This document shows, piece by piece, positions 56,436 through 64,000 of a stretch of 64,000 bases of DNA. A program made the position numbers and the translations under genes. Where the stretch lies: assembly GCA_946122785.1 (NCBI GenBank), contig CAMGYJ010000008.1, forward strand, positions 55,314,963-55,378,962. Reading direction: 5' to 3'. The first letter of the stretch is position 1; the number at the start of each line of letters is the position of its first letter. The notes beneath the pieces are model-generated. The model made no database searches, was not told the DNA's origin, and saw only the letters and a program-made list of their open reading frames with translations. This stretch comes from Linum tenue (lineage: Eukaryota; Streptophyta; Magnoliopsida; Malpighiales; Linaceae).

Positions 56436-57700
56436 ATTGCTACACAATACGTGGAAATACACAGTACGTGAAAATAACTGTCAGTTTCACATCAAGTGGA
56501 AAAAAGATTTCCGCCACACTTAAGCTTCCACTACGGTTTCGTGCCTTGAAGGCTTTCACAAGACCGACTTTTGGACAACTAAGCTCAAATGCACACAAAG
56601 CTCATCGGGGCGTGGTTCTAGGTGGTTCACGGATTATCCACACAGGAAAACAAACCCTAACCATGCCCCGATGGCTTCAAACAATCAACCACAAGCATTG
56701 ATCCACATTCATTTGTATTTTTATAATTGGTGGGCAAGTTTCACATTCAAACACAAATTGCACCAAAATTTATGCCCACCAAGGCTCAATTAAGATTTAA
56801 GATCATGCAACATCAAACATCATTCAAGCACATCATTCGACTAATGTCTCTCCCTAATTTCTATATTCAAGCATCAATTCACAAAAATTCACCTCACTTC
56901 ACATCCTAATCCGATTCTAAAACAATTGATAAGGAAAATGTTGAAAACAAACCTCGCCGGAAAATAAAACGAGACCCAAATCTCCCCAAAATGCAGGCGA
57001 AGGTGCGCCTAGGTGAGCGGAGAAAGGGTATGTAATTTGTTTTGGGTTTCGAGGTCAGAGGACGCCTGGATCTAAAAAAAATCGACGAAAATTCACGGTT
57101 TCCGGTGAGTTTTTGAATTTTCCGGGGAGAATGGGTGGTCGTGAAGTGATCTGAGTCGTTCACGCCCCTTTTATAGGCAGAACCCTCAGTTCACAGATGG
57201 ACGAGTCAGTTCATGGTCACTAAGACCGTAAACATAATTCCCAGACCGCGAACTGGGGTTAAACGATGAATTTTGAAAACAAGGGGAGCACCCACAGTTC
57301 ACGGACGGAGACACCAGTTCCCGGTTTTGTAAGAACGCAAACTGGGAGCCAAAACTGTGAACTAAGTGAAAAATAGGGTAATACCAACAATTTTTGACTC
57401 AATCTACTCCACAGTGCCCTTAATCCGATTACACCACATCCCAAAACACGAAAACATAAAGACTTGGTACGGTGATACCCCAAATTCAACACTTGAACTC
57501 TTCACACACACAAAAAGAGAAAAATAAGGAAAAGAAAACAAATTGTCATTGGGTTGCCTCCCAACAAGCGCTAGTTTAACGTTACTAGCTCGACGTTGCA
57601 TATCTATCATGCTTTAGGGCATGAAGCCACCGAGAGTGGATGCTATTTATTTATTTCTTTTTATTTGGGGAGGGTGTGTTAAGGGAAAACTTCATTCTTC
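56436..57700 (-). other. Element A 3' non-coding region, right of the LTR-like unit
   Basis: Contains ccgccacacttaagctt (56510), comparable to the purine tract at 47368 in element B, and cattgggttgcctcccaaca (57548), comparable to ggtggggttgcctcccca at 47662. The intervening part 57160-57360 has gttcacgg-type short inverted motifs (acagttcacggacgg) like those in the U3 of this family, perhaps an LTR fragment. No protein is encoded. Confidence 0.55.
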
Positions 57701-58100
57701 ATTTGCTACATAACTGACACATATTGACGATGAGCCATAGTCCCTCTTAAATAAAAACAGAAGTAAAGAAGTCCAGCAAAGGTGTAAAGTAGTGCGGTGG
57801 ATTCGAATTTAGGCTTTGGTATGTAGTTGTCAGTTTAGTTTTATTTAATTACTTCCTCAGAGCCATTTTCATAGCTTTTTCAAAGGCATTCTGTTTAGTT
57901 TCTTTGGCAGGTCTATTTTTAGGGGATTTTTTTTGAATATTTAACATGTTATTTTAATTGTAAAATCTAGGATACTTTATTTTTAAATATTTTCATGGTC
58001 GAATTCAGGATCTAGTACGTAGTTGTTACTTTTATTTTATTTAATTTCTTTCGCATAACCTCCCCACCTCTCAACACCAAAGTTCCCTCATTATCATCGA
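57700..58100 (-). other. Filler sequence replacing the pol genes of element A
   Basis: About 400 bp of T-rich sequence with no coding content lies where reverse transcriptase, RNase H and integrase should be. It has an internal near-repeat (ttggtatgtagttgtcagtt and tagtacgtagttgttactt). Confidence 0.5.
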
Positions 58101-58685
58101 TTAAAGCCTTGGCGGTGGTAAGGAAGGGCGTCCTAGTATGAGTGTCATATCCGCATCTTCACTGATGTAGAGGATAACAAAATCCATCGGATAATAGAAA
58201 GTGCCAACTCTCACTAGAACGTCCTCCACAATACCCCTAGGACTAATGACAGAGCGATCGACCAATGTGACACTAAGCCTAGTGGGCTTCAATTCACCCA
58301 AATGCAACTTCTTAAAAAGCTTCTAAGGCATCACATTATTGCTTGCTCCAAAGTCTGCCAAGGAGTTTCTATATGATGATTTCTTATGCAAAGGGGGATA
58401 GTGAAACTACCTGGATCCGGTTTCTTTTTAGGAAACTTGTTTAGGATAAAGGTGGAGCACTCCTCGCCCAAGGTGACATTGGCGAGGTCTTCATATTTTG
58501 GATTCTTGGCGAGAAGCCACTTGAGGTATTTGGGGTGGAAGAGGAGGCTTGTACTCAGTCACTTGCGGTGGGTTGTACTCAGCCACTTGCGGTAGCGTCG
58601 GCAATGCCTTCTTAGGCTCTTCTTCCTTTTCTCCCAATTCTTCGGGATTATTGACCGATGTAGGGGTCTTCTCTTCTTCGTTCAC
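58090..58685 (-). pseudogene. Element A protease remnant and gag-protease linker
   Basis: The frame 58685-58491 is a Pro/Glu-rich linker (EEPKKALPTLPQVAEYNPPQ). After a damaged stretch that should hold the protease active site, 58307-58101 keeps the second protease half (SPRGIVEDVLVRVGTFYYP, MDFVILYISEDADMTLILGRPS). Coding similarity ends at 58101 and there is no reverse transcriptase behind it. Confidence 0.75.
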
Positions 58686-58688
58686 TTC

Positions 58689-60305
58689 CTAAAGAACAAA
58701 CTCCGGGGTAACCTTCCCACTCCTCAAGAGAACTGCATTGCACCCGGCATTTTGGTCTTTAGAGTTAACAATGGTTTGAGAGGGTAGGGCTCGACTTTGC
58801 CTCTCGGTGAGGATCCCGGCAACGACAAGATTGCCAATTTGCACTTCCAAGAATTCAAGGCTTGCTTGATGGCTCCTTAATCCTGCCTCAACCGAGGTAA
58901 ACTTAGTTGTTGCCTCATCCATAAATTGCTCAATATTCTCGAACTTTTGAGTGCTCGTGTCCACAAAGGTGGTCTCAAGGGTTTCAAGTTTTGCAAACTT
59001 ATCAGGTTGTTGGAACCCTTGACCTCGTTGAGCTTGAAGTGGTTGTTTGAAGTTCGAGCATTGGAATTTTGGCCTTTGTTGAATGAAAGTAGGCCTTGGT
59101 TGGTAATTTCTCGTTGGTCCTTGGAAACCGGGGGGTCTTGGATTGGTCGGAGACGACCAAGAGAAATTTGGATGATTTCGCCACCCCGGGTTGTAAGTAT
59201 TGCTATAGGGGTTGTTTGCACTAGCATTGGCAATGAAACTCACTTGCTCCTCGACGGTGCTCGATTCCTTCATCATTTGATAATCCGAAATCTCATGGTT
59301 GGTACTTGAGCACGAATCACATGCCATCACCAGCCTCTTCCCATGCTTTTTGTCCTCTAGGAGTGCCCCAATCAACCGATCAATCTTGGCTTCAAGCGTG
59401 GGATCGCTCCTACACTTTGCACTCCCCCTTGACGTACTTCTCTTTCCACTTCTTGTCAAGCCCAAATCATACCCTTTACTTGCCATGTCTTCGAGAAACT
59501 CGGTTACTTGGACTAGAGTCATGTTTATCAATTTCCCTTGACATAAGGAGTCAATGAGGATCTTGTCGTCTTGGTGGAGACCGCCATAGACGGTCTCAAT
59601 CCGGAATTGTTCCTCGAATCCATGATGTGGGCATTGGAGGAAGTAATCGGAGTAGCTTTCCCAAGCATCCCCCAACGTCTCATCTTCCTCTTGCTCAAAA
59701 TGGGTGATCTTCTTGCGCCACTCCACCGTCTTAGAAGGTGGGCAATACCGAGTCATAAACTTGTTGAGCATATCATCCCACGAAGTGATCGAGAGAGTTG
59801 TTCTATTGTTGAGCCACTGAGACACATTCCCCGCAAGAGAGTAGGGGAATAGCCTCAACTTCAAAGCATCCTCGGGGACACCATTGATCTTCAAGCTCCC
59901 CACATGCTCAATGAATTTTTGAACATGCTCCCTTGGAGACTCATGGCTAAGCCCATGGAATAGGGCATTGTTTTGAATCATGGTGACAAGGGTGGGCTTG
60001 ATCTCAAAATTGTTGGCGGCCTCGGGTGGATGTCGAGTGGCGGGTTGAATATCCGGCGGCCTTGGAGCCATGTAATAGCCCATGGTCCTCAGTTGCTCCT
60101 CCGCGACTACTCCTTGAGCGGGTTGATTAGCCGCCATCTCAGCTATACTTCCTTTCTCTTCGAAATCAACCCCTTCCTCAACTATAACTTCCTCTTCTAT
60201 CCTTCTTCTTGCCTTCGCTAGTTCCTTCTCACGAGCCAAGTGTCGGAGTTTGCGGTTGAGATCCTCGTATAGTGGCTCCAAAGATGTTGGATTACTCCGG
60301 GTCAT
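58689..60305 (-). CDS. Element A gag protein
   Basis: Uninterrupted frame of about 538 codons from ATG 60305 (MTRSNPTSLEPLYEDLNRKL), chosen because element B starts with the same MTRS at the same distance from its primer site. It has a retrotransposon gag domain around residues 100-250 (LFHGLSHESPREHVQKFIE, LFPYSLAGNVSQWLNN, WDDMLNKFMTRYCPPSKT). A zinc-knuckle-like CDSCSSTNHEISDY follows whose last Cys is Tyr, then a Gln/Pro-rich part and a C-terminal tail. Gag forms the virus-like particle. It is the only intact protein of element A and could be packaged or supplied in trans with a related active element. Confidence 0.88.
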   Translation of the reverse strand: MTRSNPTSLEPLYEDLNRKLRHLAREKELAKARRRIEEEVIVEEGVDFEEKGSIAEMAANQPAQGVVAEEQLRTMGYYMAPRPPDIQPATRHPPEAANNFEIKPTLVTMIQNNALFHGLSHESPREHVQKFIEHVGSLKINGVPEDALKLRLFPYSLAGNVSQWLNNRTTLSITSWDDMLNKFMTRYCPPSKTVEWRKKITHFEQEEDETLGDAWESYSDYFLQCPHHGFEEQFRIETVYGGLHQDDKILIDSLCQGKLINMTLVQVTEFLEDMASKGYDLGLTRSGKRSTSRGSAKCRSDPTLEAKIDRLIGALLEDKKHGKRLVMACDSCSSTNHEISDYQMMKESSTVEEQVSFIANASANNPYSNTYNPGWRNHPNFSWSSPTNPRPPGFQGPTRNYQPRPTFIQQRPKFQCSNFKQPLQAQRGQGFQQPDKFAKLETLETTFVDTSTQKFENIEQFMDEATTKFTSVEAGLRSHQASLEFLEVQIGNLVVAGILTERQSRALPSQTIVNSKDQNAGCNAVLLRSGKVTPEFVL

Positions 60306-60429
60306 ACACCTCCCTACACACACTCAAAAGAACCACAACACGCCTAGCACAAGCAAGATTTGAACACACACGGAAGGAAAATTAAAAGGTAGATTAAAAC
60401 AAAAAAATCTTGTCAAAATAATGAACTGT

Positions 60430-60457
60430 TGGTTCCCCGGCAATGGTGCCCAAAACT
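60430..60457 (-). promoter_or_regulatory. Primer-binding site of element A
   Basis: Minus reads TTTTGGGCACCATTGCCGGG then GAACC directly inside the LTR, the same tRNA-Asp-type site as element B with two C-to-A or G-to-A type changes. Confidence 0.75.
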
Positions 60458-60690
60458 TGACTCAACCCGAATGAACCACTTAGAAACTCCCGATTAAGGC
60501 CCAAGTATAAACCTTAATCGGGTGCGGTACAGGACAAGTATGTTTAAATATCGACCTGGTCCAGTTCATGTACCCCTACTTCGATTGTTTGTAACATTAT
60601 CTAGCGGTTGGTTTTGGTGAAGACGAAGATCTAAAGATAAAGTACTTGCAAAGAGAAATGGTTTTGACACTAATTTAGAAGGCTTCATAA
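60458..60690 (-). repeat. 5' LTR of element A, truncated by element C
   Basis: Plus tgactcaacccgaatgaac ... gaagtacttgcaaag-type sequence matches the first 230 bp of 42682-44137, then stops after aaggcttca, where element C's LTR sequence takes over. Confidence 0.85.
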
Positions 60691-60697
60691 CTCGCTA

Positions 60698-62105
60698 TGA
60701 CAAAACTCCTAACAAAGGCCAAGTGTAACCAATGAAAGGGACTGCAATATAGTGGCTCAAGTAATAAATATCGAATCCACGGGTCTCTAGAGTTACTATT
60801 ACTCAGCTTCAGTTCATTATCTAGCAAACCAGATTAAGATAGAACAACTAAAACTACACTAGCAAACTACAGTTAAAGTTAATCAAATTACATATTGGGA
60901 ACTCACTTAGGTATGATTCCCCCTAGCCACTAGCCAGATTAATGATTGATGATCTCTAACCTGTTTCACCTTCATTCACAATGCAGAGAATCCTTAACTA
61001 GACCTTGAGTCTCGACTAAAGGAACAAGGCCCTCTTGAGTCAATTGCATAGAGGGACGTATCCTTCTCTAGAACAACCGATCAAGGCGTTCTGAACTAGA
61101 CTCCCTCTATCAAATGAGGTTCTCAATCGATACAAAGCATTGAATCAACCCTCGACTAAAGCAATCGATCCAATACTATCAATCTATGGTGCTCTATTGA
61201 CCTAATCAGGTATTCTCTCTCATTGGATCAAAGCAGAATCAATAATCTCGAGTAAAGCATAATTGAATCATGAAACATGCATTGATTGAATATGAACTCA
61301 AGATTATCAAGTAAGAGTACCCATATAATCATCCAATCAAACAACGTGGCTAGGGTTCCTCAAAACCTAAGTGAAGGGAAGTTACTCCATAGAGAAGAGA
61401 GAGACTGCAGTAAGAATCTTCAGATGATCAGTCTTCAAGTCCGGGCTTGTTCCTCGAGCTTCCAAGGTGAAGAAATCCCCCAATTCAACTCCAAGATTGC
61501 CCTCAAATCGCCCTATCTCTCTTTGATTCGTCCTTTGGGTGTTTGGAATCCAAAACCCAGCTCTCCTGTTCCAAAAAGGCACAAAACAGGCTTTTAACAG
61601 CCTGTGTTCGCGAAACCCGGTCCAAATACCTGGTCGAGTATCAACAAAATGCTCTGGGTCACTTTTCTAGGCAAAAGGGAAAATATCCGGTCGCGTATTT
61701 ATGGTTCACGACCAGGGGGGCCTTCTGATTCTGCCAAAAATAACCTATCAGATGGTCAAAATACCTGGTCGGGTATTTTGGTCGGGTGTTTTGCAGTTCC
61801 GGGTCCCCTATCTTTGATTCTTCGTTTCTCCTTCGTTCTGAATCCAAATCAGGTGTCGTTTGATCCTAGATGCTCGTATTCTCGTCCTCGAAGTGAGGTA
61901 TAAATTTATTCTTCGTCAGGTCATCCCCGAGTTGCCAATTGATCTCCGATTGACTTGAAACTTGCGCATATGCTTCACTTTATGTGCTAGAAACTGAAAT
62001 GTGACAAAGGAACACAACCAAGCGTAAAGAGGCCAAAGAAGTGATAATTCAAGCTTAAACGATCAAGAAACAAAGGGGAAAACATGTGCAAATATCGAGT
62101 CATCA
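60698..62105 (-). repeat. 3' LTR of Athila-like element C
   Basis: Plus limits tgacaaaactcctaac ... atatcgagtcatca (start approximate; about 8 bp at 60690-60697 are unassigned). It shares blocks with B and D (ggccaagtgtaa, gattccccctagc, tttcgatat-type) and is closest to the old plus-strand LTR at 33.6-34.1 kb. U3 holds ggtcgggtattttggtcggg and ggtcgcgtattt motifs. Confidence 0.82.
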
Positions 62106-62421
62106 AATCCCCTACACTTAACCGTTTGCTGGTCCCCAAGCAAACTGAACTCAAACCAATGCAACTCTCCAGACCTCTACAGCAACACGCAACCCTGATC
62201 GTCAGTAGCGGACTTCCTAGATCATTTAGCAGCTTACGAGGTCATCCAACGCATAAGGCACCTCCCAGCTTTTTCGGCGAGAACTCTAGTCCCGAGTCGG
62301 GATCATGCCAAGGAGTGATTGTAGGAAAACGATCCGTGGATAAAGTGACTCTCAAAAACATAAAATCACGGAATCACTTTTTTAGGTGCTCTATTTTTTT
62401 CTTTAAAGATGGTTGGAAACC
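62106..62421 (-). other. Element C internal sequence, cut by element D
   Basis: Begins with the polypurine tract (aatcccctacactta on plus) and follows element B's 3' non-coding region (gcaactctccagacc, cctagatcat). It ends at 62421 where element D's LTR starts. Confidence 0.78.
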
Positions 62422-63808
62422 TGACACGCAAAAACACAACACCAGACTGCGACCAAGTGTAATCGCAGTCCGGTAATGCAGTAACAGGCAAGCTCTAATT
62501 GTCAACCGGGGTCTAGATCTACTGCCTACTCCGTGAATATCTATTATCTAGCAAACTAAGTCGAGTGATTGTGAGTTTAACTAAAAGCAGTAAGAAAGCA
62601 GGAAATGGTTCGGTTTTCTAAAGCAAAGGAAGAGTCACTCGGGAATCAGTCCCCCTAGCTCCTTAGTTAGGTCACAGTTGTAATTACCCTGTGTTGATTA
62701 ACTGTTGATTAAACAGCGAAAGATCCGACAGTAGCTTGGAATCTCTTAAGCTGACCAAGCCCTCTCAGTCCAACTACCCGGCAGACTACTAGTCTTCACC
62801 GGGATAGAAAGCTGAGGCTATGAACGCAGAACTCCACTACTGGAATTTGATTCCAGTACAAAGCAGTAAATCGATTAACTCTCGTATAATCAATCTACCA
62901 CTACCGATTGATGAAGCTCTAACAACCTAATCAGATTCTATCTATCTCAGGTTGCAGCAGAAATCAAGAAAAGATGATCATACTTCAATTGACTCAATGA
63001 ATCATTCATCAATCGATTAAAATCAAACAGTATAACAATCCCAAGTCATTACAATCAAGATCCCTAACACATGGAACTAGGGTTCTTCATACCCAAGTGA
63101 GAAAAAGTTCTACTCCATAGAGAGAGAGAGGAAAGCAGTAACCTGAGTAGTCATACTCATAAAGATGAGGATAATCTGTTCCGGGATGATGATCTTCACT
63201 CCTAGGGATGCAATCTGGGCTTCAATGGTGAGAAATCCACTCCAAATAGCTCCTAGGGTTTGTTCTTCGCATTTTCTCTCTCTAAAACTCTGTTTTTGCT
63301 CCAAAAAGTCCATCCCCTCTCCTTTGGCTCGAATCTGCCTCAAAAACCCGATTCTGGGCGAAATACAGGCTAAATTACCGTTGTAAACAAGGTCTGCCCG
63401 TAATTCGCCCAAAACGCGCGTTTCACTTAACACTGATGAGCGGAAGTACGGTCGTAATTACCCAATTACTGCCAGTATTTGAGGAATTATGACCGTAGTT
63501 GCTTTGACTCTTGCCCGTAATTTGCTCTACGACAGGAATTCTCAAGAATTTGGCTCGACATTGCATTTATGGGCATGACAGAAGCAATTACGTCCGTAAA
63601 TGGGCATGGGTTGCCCGTAATTTGCATCTTGAGTCGCCAATTGACCTCCAAATGACCCAAAACTTGCGCCTATGCACCTCTTTACTTGCTAGGACCTGAA
63701 ATACGACAAAACAACCCAACCTAGCGTAAAATAGGCCAAGGAACAACAAATTCGAGCTAAAATGGTCAGGAAACAAGAATGAAAACATGTGCAAATACGA
63801 CGCTATCA
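62422..63808 (-). repeat. 3' LTR of Athila-like element D
   Basis: Plus limits tgacacgcaaaaacac ... aaatacgacgctatca, with gggaatcagtccccctagct and ttctttgtgctaggacctga-type blocks in common with B and C. U3 carries ttacggtcgtaatta motifs (63415-63625). Its 5' LTR is beyond the window. Confidence 0.82.
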
Positions 63809-64000
63809 AATTCCCCCACACTTAACCGTTTGCTTCTCCCCAAGCAAACTAAGTCAGATAAAAGGTAAGCTCGAAACATCTCAATCATGCAACCCTTGGG
63901 GACATATCACATAGGCACGAAACACGGGAATCATAATGGCTTTCAAACATCAACACATGAACAACGTCAACCGCAACCTGGACAACCACCACAGAGGACA
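63809..64000 (-). mobile_element. Internal start of element D (runs off the window)
   Basis: Polypurine tract (aattcccccacactta on plus) next to the LTR, then non-coding sequence to the edge. The element is in minus orientation, so its genes lie outside. Confidence 0.75.

Larger units (their letters stand above)
42682..60697 (-). mobile_element. Athila-like LTR retrotransposon A, non-autonomous, host of nested insertions
   Basis: Minus orientation: 5' LTR from 60458 upward (cut at about 60690), primer-binding site, gag, protease scrap, a deleted pol region, 3' non-coding DNA and the 3' LTR 42682-44137. LTR starts tgactcaacccgaatg (plus) agree at both ends. Element B (44887-53960) and the TGTAGACACC unit (54317-about 56435) are inserted in its 3' non-coding part. 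RT, RNase H and integrase are absent. The primer site and gag type place it in the Athila group. Confidence 0.85.

Overview
The window is nuclear DNA of a flowering plant, almost certainly a eudicot. It shows GT-AG introns, a plant 2-oxoglutarate dioxygenase gene, a B3-domain gene remnant, and plant-type transposon families (CACTA, MULE, hAT, Tourist-like MITEs, L1 LINEs, Athila-like and chromovirus Ty3-gypsy elements). It is a nested transposon region and no undamaged host gene is visible. The species cannot be named from the sequence.

Left third (1-18.5 kb). An L1-type LINE on the minus strand (ORF2 endonuclease running off the left edge, ORF1 further right) is split by a 3.78-kb CACTA element with a TAC target duplication. 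A TIR element follows (6451-7930); it carries a thioredoxin-reductase fragment and has a 354-bp foreign insert in one arm. The host dioxygenase gene (8254-10705) carries an in-frame stop and a C-terminal frameshift. After it come a duplicated 3' flank with MITEs, a broken B3-domain gene, a 5'-truncated LINE with a 17-bp target duplication, and further short TIR elements.

Middle (18.5-31 kb). One large Mutator-like element (18547-30932) has an 11-bp target duplication. It encodes a FAR1/MULE/SWIM transposase on plus and a convergent Ulp1-like cysteine protease gene on minus. A second CACTA element splits the transposase exon. Nearly every intron and spacer is filled with repeats of the palindrome TACCATATGGTA; the exons have none, and I found no exact copy elsewhere in the window. 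This is the most unusual feature here.

Right half (31-64 kb). An old Athila-type LTR on plus is split by a 4.8-kb long-TIR element, which is itself split by a 3.2-kb hAT-like element. Next come a decayed chromovirus and a nest of Athila-like retrotransposons on minus. Element A (from 42682) was entered by element B (44887-53960, two LTRs, GTCGT target duplication), by a TGTAGACACC LTR-like unit with a 23-G run (from 54317), and at its 5' LTR by element C, which was in turn entered by element D. A has lost RT-RNaseH-integrase, and B has lost the integrase core. Each Athila-like LTR carries its own family-specific palindrome cluster, placed in U3 just upstream of the TATA region where that can be located.
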